Shown here: positions 40,931 through 50,367 of the stretch, piece after piece | Position numbering within the stretch: position 1 is the first letter of the stretch | Layout: each line of letters begins with the position of its first letter | Origin: an uncultured Draconibacterium sp. | GTDB taxonomy: Bacteria > Bacteroidota > Bacteroidia > Bacteroidales > Prolixibacteraceae | NCBI RefSeq assembly: GCF_913060805.1 | Contig: NZ_CAJXTC010000020.1 | Span: 1 to 64,000, forward strand | Direction of reading: 5' to 3' | Length of the DNA: 64,000 nucleotides | The notes under the pieces: model-generated | What the model was told of the DNA's origin: nothing | Database searches by the model: none | What the model saw: only the letters and a program-made list of their open reading frames with translations | Made by a program: the position numbers and the translations under genes

Positions 40931-43900
40931 TTAAACAAAGTCTTTTAACAAACACAAATAAGCATCCTCGAGATTTGGCAACACACTAACTGCGTCGGGT
41001 GCCGGCTTTTCTTTCGCCAAACAACGCATCTTAATATTTTCGCCATCGCGCATGTGGTGAACAATCATTTGTTTATTGGCCATATTATCGAATTCCTTAG
41101 CCGGAACCGAGAACTGCCACACAAAATTATTACCCATATTCACCATATCGTTTGGTGTTCCGAAATATTTCAGATTCCCTCGGTTAATTACCGCTACCTG
41201 GTTACACGAGCTCGAAATATCCTCGATAATGTGCGTCGAGAAAATTACGATACGTTCGCGACTCAGCTCTACCAACAAGTTACGGAAACGAATACGTTCG
41301 CGCGGGTCGAGACCTGCGGTAGGTTCGTCAACCACCAAAATACGTGGCAGATTCAGCAGAATTTGTGCAATACCAATACGTTGTTTCATACCGCCCGAGA
41401 ATGCACCGATTTTATCTGTCCGGCGTTCCCACATATGAACACTTTTCAGTACATATTCCAAACGGTCTTCGCGCGTTTTGGTGTCTTTTATACCTTTTAG
41501 AATGGCCTGATAATCGAGGAATTCCCAGGCCGACATATTTTCGTAGGTACCAAAAGCCTGTGGCAAATAACCAATCAAACCTTGCAGCTCTTCGCGGTAT
41601 TTTTGGGTGTCCATTCCGTTTATCCAGATCTTACCGTAACTCTGCTCGAGCACACCGGTGATAATCCGCATCATGGTTGATTTACCGGCGCCGTTTGGTC
41701 CAAGCAAACCAAACATACCCGTTTTAATTTCCAGCGAAACACCGTTTAACGCCCTGAATGGTTTCTTGCGTTTTCCGATAACCGGAATCTGGCGAACCAT
41801 GTTAAAGTAACCACGGCGAAGTCCGCCAAAACGTCCTTCAATTCGCGCAATATTCACATCTTTATTATGGATGTATTCTGCCGTTGCATAGAACACCAGC
41901 AAAATGTACCAGATAATTGCAATGAAAATAACCATTCCAAGGTTATCCCAATCTTTGTAGAAATAGAGAAGGAAAACAAGTGGTACGATCCAGAATAGAA
42001 TATTATAAATCCATTTATTCAGCTTCAGATAAAAAGCTTTTCCTGTTGCTTCGTGTTTATTGATAAGCACCTGATTTAGCGGCACTCTTAACAAGAACAG
42101 GAAGAAGAAAACGCCGTGCGACAACACCCACATCCACAAATGACTTTCGATGTAAAAGAAGGTGAAATAAGTCACAAAAATAAACAGCGGCACCTCCCAA
42201 ATGAGATCTGAAAAATCGCGGAGATGTTTATAATCTTTTGTCAGGCCGGCACGTTCACGAATTTTTAATCCCGATTTCCACTCGCGCATAAAACGCGAAT
42301 CGCGGTCGTAAATTTTCACCAGCCTGCGAACTGTAATTCTTATCGGTTCGTTTTCATCCACAACTTTTTCGCTGGCCTGGCGCAAACTGGTCATTGTAAA
42401 AGCTACAACTCCCGGCACCAAAACAATCAGGAGAATAAAATCGAGCAGTTGCCAAACAAAACTATCCACGCGCAGATAGATAAAAATGGCTCCGACAATA
42501 AACACCGTTAACATTCCCAATTTTAGGCCAAGATGTAAGGATTTAATCCAATCGAGCGCATTTTCCATTCCGGCGTATAATGTTGGAATGAAAACCAAAG
42601 TAAGGATTGTACTTAACGCCAAACCGCCAATTACAGTAATGGCAAACGGTGCGCCAATGGCACCAACATATTCAGCCTGTCCCATTGCCAGTGGGAATAA
42701 CGCAACAATGGTTGTAATAGCTGTAATCAGAATCGGGCGAACACGCGAAAGACCGGCGGCCATTAAAGCACGAGATTTCCGGTAGCCCCGCTTTCGGAGA
42801 ATGTTGGTGTAATCAATCAGAATAATTCCGTTGTTCACCACCACTCCAATCAGGATAATAAAGCCCATTAAAGTGTTGGCGTTAAACAGGCTGTTTCCTG
42901 TAAAGATCAGTGCCAGGAATGATCCGATGGCAGCCAACGGAATAGAGAAAATAAGTACAAACGGTGTTGATACTGATTCGAAAACCGACGCCAAAATCAT
43001 TAAAATTAGAATGAATGCCGCGGCAATCAAGAACTTGAATTCGGCATACTGATCTTCTTCGTGAATTACCTCTACAGCAACTCCCGAAGGCAGTTTGTAA
43101 GCACCGATTATATCGTCAATTTCAAGACGATAAGCTTCAAGCAGATCATTCGATTCGCTGGCTTCGTCAACAAAACTATAGGTTAATTCAATCTGTTTTT
43201 CCTGGTTTACACGGGTAACGCTGGCCATTCCTTCGGCATACACCATATCGGCCAGCTCGTCCATATCGTAAGTAGCGCCCTGCGTATTGCTAACCTGCAA
43301 ACGACGAAGATCTTCAATTCCCTTTTCATCTTCATCCTCTTCAACACCATCGGGCAATTTTTCTTTGATAACAATCTCGTACTCATCCGTGCCCTGCTTA
43401 AAATTCACACCGGAGGTAAACTCGCGGGTAAACGTTCCCAGCTCCGACATAATATTCTGAAGCGTAATTCCATATTCGGTAAGCAGCATCTGGTTGAAAT
43501 ACATATGTACTTCGGGCCGGTTGTTCGACACGCTGATGTTTGCGCGACGAATCGATTCCAGGTCTTCGATGTAGTAGAGTAAATCTTCGGCTACACCTTT
43601 CATTACCTCAAAGTTTTCGCCTTTTATAACTACCCGCTCTTGGTTCGAGCCGATCCCCATAAACTGCTGAAATCCCTGAGTTCCTGAACGACCACCGCCG
43701 CCACCACGGAAACTGGCACTCGATGTTGGTGCTTCAAGTCCAACTTCTCCCTGCGAAACGTTGCCAATGCGGTCTTCAACATCTTGTTTGATTTCTGCAA
43801 TGGTACGGTCATCAATATCTTTATAATCTTCGCGGAGAATGAAAGTCAGAATTGCTTCTTCAGCCTCAATATTTGCTGACAAGTCTTGTTTTTCGGCAAT

Positions 43901-45649
43901 GTCTTCCAGGCGGCTTTCCACATCGGCAACAACTTTGTCGGTTGCTTCCAGCGTTGTTCCGGTTGGCATGGTTACATAAATATTGAACTGCTCTTCTTCA
44001 ACTTCCTGCAGGTTGGTAACACTAACTGCCAACACAATAAATACAGTTAAAAAGAAGAACACCAACGCACCAATTATGGTACGTGCCGGTACGCGCATAC
44101 TGGCTTTCAGCAGCAGAATATAAATTTGGATTATGCGGTTATTGGTCGTAACCTTTTCGTAAAATACGTTGTGTTGCCGTTTTTTACGCAACAGTAAGTG
44201 AGCTGCCATTGGAATTAACAGCAAGGCCACAAATAACGAAACAATCAGCGTTGAAATAATGGAAACGCCAACGTGGTTACCCAGCAGTTTCACCATGTAA
44301 TCGGTAGAGAAAACGAATGGTAAAAATACCGTAACGGTTGTAAGCGTTGCCGCTACAATTGAGCGCCAAACCTCTTTTGTTCCCTGCGTTACCGATTGCT
44401 CGGGACTCATTTTATTCCCCGAGAGCCGGTATATATTTTCGAGCACCACAATACTATTGTCGAGCAGCATACCAATGGCCAAAACAAGACCTACCAGTGT
44501 TAAACTGTTCAGCGAAATATTAAATGCATAAAACAGGTTAAAAGCAGTAAATACCGAAATTGGAATGGCCAGAGCAATAAATGAAACAATGCGCAGATTT
44601 TTCAGGAACATCCAAAGTACAAAAATGGCCAACAAACCTCCAACCAGTGCCAAATCAATAATCTGATCGATGTTTTTCTCCATGGTATCGGCCAGGTTGG
44701 TCTGCACCACAATTTGTACATCTTTGGCAGCCAGCTTTTTATTGAGTTCGGCAATCTCTTCCTGCACGTTATGCGACAATTCGATAAGGTTGGCCTGCGA
44801 ATCGCTCACCAGGCTCATCGAAACCGCGTCCAATCCGTTTATACGACTTATCGATGTTTCTTCTTTAACCCCAAAAAATACGTCGGCTACATCTTTTAAG
44901 TAGATCGGGCCATCGGCCACAACAATATTTTCGATGTCAGAAACTTTATCGTATTCGGCCGTAACGTGCACAAAATATTGTTTTTGTGCATCATGCAGAT
45001 AACCGGTAAATGTTCGGTTGGTAGAGTTGCTTGAAATAGCACTCTGAATTTGCGCCGGCGTAATTCCGTAAGCTTCGCAGGCACCTGCATCGTAAGTTAC
45101 TTCAATCGAACGTTCTTTACCACCGTAAACCGACACAGAAGCTACCCCGTCGATGTTTTCCATCTGAGCGGTAATTTCCTGGTCAACGATATTACGCACA
45201 CGATCAACTCCCCCGCTACCACGAATCTGCAGCTCCATAAACTGGTTGGTGAGCTGATCCATATCAACGCGGTTAACCGTTACAATGAAGTTATCGTCGA
45301 GTTCGCCTGCAATCAGGTCGATCTTTTCCTGCAATTTCAGGAAGGTGTATTTAAAGTTGACGTTCTGTTTAAAATTTACCTGTATGGATGCCGAGCGGTT
45401 GTTGATAAACGACTCCATATCTTCAATGCCTTCCATCGTCCCGATCGCTCCTTCAACCGGAATAACCGCCTGGTTTTCCAGGTAGCTCGGATCCACCTCA
45501 ATCCGCGACTGAATCTGGACGAACAGCATCGGGAGCTCGGCATTTGGCATGAGTTCCACCGGCAACTGTTTGTATGAGATATAACCCAACATGGTTAATC
45601 CCAAAAACAGCATACTGATGAATATTTTTCTGTTGATAATGAATTTCAT
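40931..45649 (-). CDS. RND efflux pump fused to membrane domain and ABC ATPase
   Basis: One uninterrupted 1572-aa frame. Residues 1 to about 1025 are an RND permease: TM1 MKFIINRKIFISMLFLG, porter domains, and TM4 GMLLDNSIVVLENIYR, in which the usual second Asp is Asn. The second TM bundle reads LMGFIILIGVVVNNGIILIDY. Residues about 1028-1297 add roughly six further TM helices not found in RND pumps (for example LLDFILLIVLVPGVVAF and GVFFFLFLLRVPL). Residues about 1298-1572 form a full ABC ATPase: Walker A GPNGAGKST (from 1317), signature FSGGMKQRIGIAQ, Walker B ILVVDEPTAGLDP and switch STHIIED. The ATPase resembles the stand-alone ATPase at 55313-56206. A Gly-rich loop (FRGGGGGRSG) lies in the porter region. 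I know of no characterised protein of this architecture. Confidence 0.92.
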   Translation of the reverse strand: MKFIINRKIFISMLFLGLTMLGYISYKQLPVELMPNAELPMLFVQIQSRIEVDPSYLENQAVIPVEGAIGTMEGIEDMESFINNRSASIQVNFKQNVNFKYTFLKLQEKIDLIAGELDDNFIVTVNRVDMDQLTNQFMELQIRGSGGVDRVRNIVDQEITAQMENIDGVASVSVYGGKERSIEVTYDAGACEAYGITPAQIQSAISSNSTNRTFTGYLHDAQKQYFVHVTAEYDKVSDIENIVVADGPIYLKDVADVFFGVKEETSISRINGLDAVSMSLVSDSQANLIELSHNVQEEIAELNKKLAAKDVQIVVQTNLADTMEKNIDQIIDLALVGGLLAIFVLWMFLKNLRIVSFIALAIPISVFTAFNLFYAFNISLNSLTLVGLVLAIGMLLDNSIVVLENIYRLSGNKMSPEQSVTQGTKEVWRSIVAATLTTVTVFLPFVFSTDYMVKLLGNHVGVSIISTLIVSLFVALLLIPMAAHLLLRKKRQHNVFYEKVTTNNRIIQIYILLLKASMRVPARTIIGALVFFFLTVFIVLAVSVTNLQEVEEEQFNIYVTMPTGTTLEATDKVVADVESRLEDIAEKQDLSANIEAEEAILTFILREDYKDIDDRTIAEIKQDVEDRIGNVSQGEVGLEAPTSSASFRGGGGGRSGTQGFQQFMGIGSNQERVVIKGENFEVMKGVAEDLLYYIEDLESIRRANISVSNNRPEVHMYFNQMLLTEYGITLQNIMSELGTFTREFTSGVNFKQGTDEYEIVIKEKLPDGVEEDEDEKGIEDLRRLQVSNTQGATYDMDELADMVYAEGMASVTRVNQEKQIELTYSFVDEASESNDLLEAYRLEIDDIIGAYKLPSGVAVEVIHEEDQYAEFKFLIAAAFILILMILASVFESVSTPFVLIFSIPLAAIGSFLALIFTGNSLFNANTLMGFIILIGVVVNNGIILIDYTNILRKRGYRKSRALMAAGLSRVRPILITAITTIVALFPLAMGQAEYVGAIGAPFAITVIGGLALSTILTLVFIPTLYAGMENALDWIKSLHLGLKLGMLTVFIVGAIFIYLRVDSFVWQLLDFILLIVLVPGVVAFTMTSLRQASEKVVDENEPIRITVRRLVKIYDRDSRFMREWKSGLKIRERAGLTKDYKHLRDFSDLIWEVPLFIFVTYFTFFYIESHLWMWVLSHGVFFFLFLLRVPLNQVLINKHEATGKAFYLKLNKWIYNILFWIVPLVFLLYFYKDWDNLGMVIFIAIIWYILLVFYATAEYIHNKDVNIARIEGRFGGLRRGYFNMVRQIPVIGKRKKPFRALNGVSLEIKTGMFGLLGPNGAGKSTMMRIITGVLEQSYGKIWINGMDTQKYREELQGLIGYLPQAFGTYENMSAWEFLDYQAILKGIKDTKTREDRLEYVLKSVHMWERRTDKIGAFSGGMKQRIGIAQILLNLPRILVVDEPTAGLDPRERIRFRNLLVELSRERIVIFSTHIIEDISSSCNQVAVINRGNLKYFGTPNDMVNMGNNFVWQFSVPAKEFDNMANKQMIVHHMRDGENIKMRCLAKEKPAPDAVSVLPNLEDAYLCLLKDFV

Positions 45650-45682
45650 TTTTTTCTTTTTTGGAACGCTGATGACGCAGGT

Positions 45683-46081
45683 TTAGCTGATATTCACAGA
45701 TTTTTTATTGGTAAATAATTTCCTCCGTATTTCTGGTTTCTTCCCAAAGTTTAGTAGCAAACCAACTTCTATATTCGTCGCTTTTAAGTAATTTATCAGT
45801 TGATACTCATGCGCTTCAGTCACAGTTTCGGTTGCTTTTAGCTCAAGCATTACAACATCCTCAACAATAATATCCGCATAATATTCTCCAACTACATCAC
45901 CCTGATAACTTACTTTTATTGGTTTCTGCGATTCAACTTTCAACTCCTCATTTTGCAACTCTATTAAAAGCGCATTGTGATAGACTTTTTCAAGAAAACC
46001 ATATCCCAATTCATTGTAAACCTTATAGAAGCATTTAATTATCGCTTCGGTTAAATCAGAATATTTATAATCCATTTTCAT
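45683..46081 (-). CDS. GxxExxY family protein
   Basis: A 132-aa protein named after the motif seen here as GYGFLEKVY. The fold is PD-(D/E)xK nuclease-like: YYADIIVEDVVMLELKA carries the Asp and ExK. Homologues are widely scattered in Bacteroidota, often as single genes in odd places with similar flanking sequence. Here it sits between two RND pump genes (33 and 39 nt away). The flanks contain ATCAGCG/GATGACG words at both ends, suggesting insertion. A role in transport is unlikely. Confidence 0.93.
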   Translation of the reverse strand: MKMDYKYSDLTEAIIKCFYKVYNELGYGFLEKVYHNALLIELQNEELKVESQKPIKVSYQGDVVGEYYADIIVEDVVMLELKATETVTEAHEYQLINYLKATNIEVGLLLNFGKKPEIRRKLFTNKKSVNIS

Positions 46082-46120
46082 CTATCAGCGAGTTTCAGTT
46101 AAATCAACGTCATCTGTGTT

Positions 46121-49100
46121 CTAATTCTTCTTCACAAAAACACTCCTCACCCTATCCAAAACATCGTAAACACAAGGGATTACAATAAGTGTAAGTAAGG
46201 TTGAAGTTACCAAACCGCCAACCACTGCCAGTGCCATTGGCGAACGCAACGATGCACTTTCGCCAAAACCAACGGTAAGTGGTAACAGGGCTAATATGGT
46301 TGTTAAACTGGTCATAACAATTGGACGTATACGTTGCTGCCCGGCTTGCAGAATAGCTTGTTTTCGTTCTACTCCCTCGCGGATAAGCTGATTGATCCGG
46401 TCGACCAGAATAATCGAGTCGTTTACGGCAATACCCACCAACATAATCACCCCGATAATGGCCATAATGTTGAATGTTTTTCCGAGAATGAAGAAGACAA
46501 GAACACTACCCACCACAGCCAGCGGAATAGTTAAAAGAATAGTAAACGGATGAATAAGCGACTCGAACTGAGAAGCCAGCACCATGTATACCAACACAAT
46601 AGAAAGCAACAGTGCAAAAGTCAGGTTCGTCAACGATTCCTGACGTTTTTCTTCTTCACCGGTTACCATAATACGATAATCGGGTAATAAGTCGATACTT
46701 CCTGTTTGCAAGCGAATATCGTTTGCCACATGATCCAACGGAATACCGTCTTCCAATTGGGCTGTAACTTTTCCTATGCGGTTTTGATTTCTTCTGAAAA
46801 TTTCTTTTGGCGATACGCCATAACTGATATCGGCAATTTCGCTTAAGCGGAAAACCTGGTCGCCCGAAGTGATGATCAGCGAACCAATTTCATCGATACT
46901 TTTCTCCGGAACTTTAATGGTAATGTCCTGCATCTCGCCACTGCGTTCCAGTTCGCCGGCATCTTTACCCTGCAACTGATCCTGCATTTGCGTAATTACA
47001 CTGCTGATATCAATATTGTACATTCCGGCGCGCATGCGGTCAACATGAATTTCAACCTCAGGAGCACCGTCTTCAATCGATGTTTGAATATTAAACAGGC
47101 CGTTAACCCCCTGCATTTTTTCTTTCACCTGGTTAACAACGCGCTCAATTTCGTCCAGCTCTTCGCCACGAACTTCAACAACGACAGGTGCTTCGTCGGT
47201 TCCAAGAATCGACTGCAGTGCACTTTCTTCCTGCGAAAAACTTACTTCCAGTCCCTCGATATTTGCGGTTAACTGATCGAGTGTTTTTACAATACTTTCG
47301 GTTGAAATGGTTGATTCAGGCTTCAGAATTACTTTTAACTCTGCTGTATTTTCACCTTCGAAAACAGCATTTTGATCGCCCGAAATACTTGACGATGGAC
47401 CAGCCTGCGAATAAATTTTATCCAAATTTTCGCCCAGGTAATCCATTAAAATACCTTCCAGGTTTCTCACTGTCGACTCCGTGCGCTCCAACTCTGTTCC
47501 TTCCTGCAATTTCAGATTAACAGTAAGTTCGTGTGTTTGTGTTTTTGGCATAAATTCTGTACCGATGTGCGGAATCAACAATCCGGCTCCTCCAATGGCC
47601 AAAGTTGTAATAAGAATTACTACCCACTTGGCATCAATTACTTTTGACAAGAAACGACCGTAACCGCCAACTTTTACCGATTTTGATTTCATCGGAGCTT
47701 TCTTGTTTCGGTAGAAACGGTGGTACATCATCGGGATTAAAAAGATAGCCACAACCAACGACGATATCAGCGAAAATGCTACCGTCCAGGCCTGATCTTT
47801 AAACAACTCGCCCGAAGCACCGTGCAAATAAACAATTGGCAAGAAAACGATGATGGTGGTAAGCGTTGATGCGGTAATTGCCCCGCCAACCTCGGCGGTT
47901 CCGTTAATTGCTGCATCTTTTACACTCATGCCGTTTTCGTGGTTCCGGAAGATATTTTCGAGAACCACAATGGCATTATCAACCAACATACCCGCACCCA
48001 AGGCGAGCCCTCCCAAAGTCATAATATTTATGGTGAGATGGTTGAAATACATGAGGTTGAACGTGGCCACAATCGAAATTGGAATAGCAACACTTACAAT
48101 CAGTGTAGTTCCGAAACGGCGCAGGAAAACAAATAAAACAACAATTGCCAGCAGAATACCCAGCAAAGCAGTTTCCTGCACTTCGCCAATGGCACTGCTG
48201 ATAAAGCGGCCCTGGTTGGTTACGCCAATCAGTTCGTAGCCCGGAAGTGCCTTTTCAATATTTACCAATGCTTCGTTGATCTGATCAACCGCATTTACCG
48301 TATTGAATTTTGTCTCTTTATAAATGGAAAGCCCCAAACAACGTTCGCCGTTAATGTGAACAATGTTTGTTGGTTCTTTATTACCGATAGAAACCGCAGC
48401 CACATCTTTCAGATAAACCGGGGCCATTGAAACCCGGTTTTGATTGGTAGTAGTAGTTTCGGTGCTGCTAACAGCTTTATAACCAACAATCAGATTCTCA
48501 AAATCCTCAACGGTTTGCAACATCGATACACCTTTTACAATGTATTGTGTACCCATGTCGGTAATTTGTCCACCGGATACGTTACGGTTAAAATTCTGGA
48601 TGCGCGATGCCACTTCGTCCATGGTAAGTCCCTGCGCATCGAGACGGTAAATATCGGTTTCAATTACTATTTCACTCTCTTCCTGACCCGAGATTTCAAC
48701 CTCGGCAACACCTTCCAAACGTACCAACTCGTTTCTCACGTAGTTTTCAGCCACTTTTCGCAGCTCGTTCATATTGGTAATTTCGTTGTGCTTAAGCCCA
48801 ATTATCATTACCGGGGTTGTGTTCGGATCGTGTTGAGTAATCTGTAGTTCGTCAATATCAGAATTCTGGGTAAGCGTATTCAAGGCCTTTTGCAGGTCGA
48901 GAAAAGCTTCATCCATATCTTTATTCCATGCGTATTCTACTGTTATTTGTGCCGATCCTACCCGCGATGAAGAAGTTACCTGAATTACGTCGGACTGGCG
49001 AATGGCAAGCGCTTCGATGTTTTCGACAAACTGCTGCTCCATTTCTTCCGGAGGCCGCTCGCCCGAAGTCACTTCCACAAAAATGCGTGGCGAATTCAGA

Positions 49101-49219
49101 TCGGGAAACAGATCGACTCCCAGCTTATCGTACGAAATGTAGCCCAGCAACAAAACGCCAAGCACCACCATTAATACGGTAACCGGGTAATCGACAGAAA
49201 ATTTCGTTAATTTTTTCAT
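46121..49219 (-). CDS. RND efflux transporter permease
   Basis: A 1032-aa HAE/MFP-type RND pump of standard length. The N terminus has KFSVDYPVTVLMVVLGVLLL (TM1) and the PDLNSPRIFVEVTS opening of the porter domain. TM4 is GMLVDNAIVVLENIF, with the second charged position Asn, and the C-terminal TM bundle has AIIGVIMLVGIAVNDSIILVD. It probably forms trimers that use the proton gradient to push substrates into the adaptor-TolC channel. It is encoded with its own adaptor and TolC protein and followed by the RND-ABC fusion. The two pumps are too different to be a recent duplication. Confidence 0.95.
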   Translation of the reverse strand: MKKLTKFSVDYPVTVLMVVLGVLLLGYISYDKLGVDLFPDLNSPRIFVEVTSGERPPEEMEQQFVENIEALAIRQSDVIQVTSSSRVGSAQITVEYAWNKDMDEAFLDLQKALNTLTQNSDIDELQITQHDPNTTPVMIIGLKHNEITNMNELRKVAENYVRNELVRLEGVAEVEISGQEESEIVIETDIYRLDAQGLTMDEVASRIQNFNRNVSGGQITDMGTQYIVKGVSMLQTVEDFENLIVGYKAVSSTETTTTNQNRVSMAPVYLKDVAAVSIGNKEPTNIVHINGERCLGLSIYKETKFNTVNAVDQINEALVNIEKALPGYELIGVTNQGRFISSAIGEVQETALLGILLAIVVLFVFLRRFGTTLIVSVAIPISIVATFNLMYFNHLTINIMTLGGLALGAGMLVDNAIVVLENIFRNHENGMSVKDAAINGTAEVGGAITASTLTTIIVFLPIVYLHGASGELFKDQAWTVAFSLISSLVVAIFLIPMMYHRFYRNKKAPMKSKSVKVGGYGRFLSKVIDAKWVVILITTLAIGGAGLLIPHIGTEFMPKTQTHELTVNLKLQEGTELERTESTVRNLEGILMDYLGENLDKIYSQAGPSSSISGDQNAVFEGENTAELKVILKPESTISTESIVKTLDQLTANIEGLEVSFSQEESALQSILGTDEAPVVVEVRGEELDEIERVVNQVKEKMQGVNGLFNIQTSIEDGAPEVEIHVDRMRAGMYNIDISSVITQMQDQLQGKDAGELERSGEMQDITIKVPEKSIDEIGSLIITSGDQVFRLSEIADISYGVSPKEIFRRNQNRIGKVTAQLEDGIPLDHVANDIRLQTGSIDLLPDYRIMVTGEEEKRQESLTNLTFALLLSIVLVYMVLASQFESLIHPFTILLTIPLAVVGSVLVFFILGKTFNIMAIIGVIMLVGIAVNDSIILVDRINQLIREGVERKQAILQAGQQRIRPIVMTSLTTILALLPLTVGFGESASLRSPMALAVVGGLVTSTLLTLIVIPCVYDVLDRVRSVFVKKN

Positions 49220-49288
49220 AATATATAGTTAGAAGCACGAAGCACGAAGCTGGAAGATTTTTACTTCCGGCTTGCAGCTTCCGACTTA

Positions 49289-50347
49289 TTATAAAATCAC
49301 TTTAACTTTTGAATTATCGCGGAGTGTTTCAAATCCTTTAATAATCAAACGGTCGTTTTGGCTGAGGCCTTCAGTAACCTCAATTTCATCCTGGTTTGAA
49401 ATACCTGTTGTGATTCGACGATCGTTGGCAGCGCTGTTACGCCCAACAATAAATACATATTTTCCGCGCGAACCGGTCATAATCACGTCTTTCGGGATTA
49501 CAATGGTACTGTCTTTTTGCGCTGTAATAATGTTCGCTTTTATAAACATTCCCGGGCGCAGTTTCAGCTCAGGGTTATCAATTTCGAGTTTACCAGCAAA
49601 TGTGCGTGTTTCGTCGCTGATAATTGGCGACAACTCAGTTACATGTCCGGTAAGCGTATCTTCAGTAAGCGTATAATTTGTAATCATTACTTCCTGTCCG
49701 GTGGTTACTTCCGAAATGTTTTTTTCCGGTAAGTTGATCTCAACGTACATTTTGTTGTAGTTCATCAGGCTAACCATGCTTTCGCCGGCCGACACACGAA
49801 CGCCTTCGGTGTAATATGGCAGCGCAACAATAATTCCCGAGAAAGGAGCCACAACCTGCATTTTTGCCAACTGAATTTCAGAGCTTTCGTAGTTGTTTTT
49901 GGCAGTAATCATCGACACTTCCGAGTTACGCATTTCGAGCAGTGTAACACCACCTTTTTCGTACAACGACTTCTGCTTTTCGTATTCCTGCTCCGAAATC
50001 TCAAGATTCAGTTTTGTCGACTCGATATTCAGTCCGTTCAGGTATTCTGCATTTTCCAGTTTCACAATAACCTGACCTTTTTCAACGCGGTCGCCCAATT
50101 GAAATTTGCGCCCCGTTCTCGGATTGGTTTGCAACAGGTAATTTCCTTCAATTTCAGAACTCAATTCGGTATCGTACACGGCTTTTGCAGTTCCGGTAGT
50201 ACTTACAAATTGCTGAATACTTTTAAGTTTGATGTTTTCAACTGAAACAGGAACAGCTAACTCAGTTGACTCAGAACCGGTTTGGTTGTTACACGAAATG
50301 GCGGCAACAACAACACCTAACAGGATAAGTAATTTTATATGCTTCAT
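49289..50347 (-). CDS. RND periplasmic adaptor (HlyD/MFP family)
   Basis: A 352-aa membrane fusion protein. The N-terminal signal ends with a lipobox (AAISCNNQ, Cys19), so it is a lipid-anchored adaptor. The barrel-sandwich part includes LGDRVEKGQVIVKLEN and VVAPFSGIIVALPYYTEGVRV, with a coiled-coil hairpin between them (about 105-150). The beta-barrel domain ends in VPKDVIMTGSRGKYVFIV. It bridges the RND pump encoded downstream and the TolC channel encoded upstream. Spacing to the TolC gene is 20 nt and to the RND gene 69 nt. Only one adaptor is present for two RND-type pumps. Confidence 0.95.
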   Translation of the reverse strand: MKHIKLLILLGVVVAAISCNNQTGSESTELAVPVSVENIKLKSIQQFVSTTGTAKAVYDTELSSEIEGNYLLQTNPRTGRKFQLGDRVEKGQVIVKLENAEYLNGLNIESTKLNLEISEQEYEKQKSLYEKGGVTLLEMRNSEVSMITAKNNYESSEIQLAKMQVVAPFSGIIVALPYYTEGVRVSAGESMVSLMNYNKMYVEINLPEKNISEVTTGQEVMITNYTLTEDTLTGHVTELSPIISDETRTFAGKLEIDNPELKLRPGMFIKANIITAQKDSTIVIPKDVIMTGSRGKYVFIVGRNSAANDRRITTGISNQDEIEVTEGLSQNDRLIIKGFETLRDNSKVKVIL

Positions 50348-50367
50348 TTTTGGTATAATTTTCTGGT

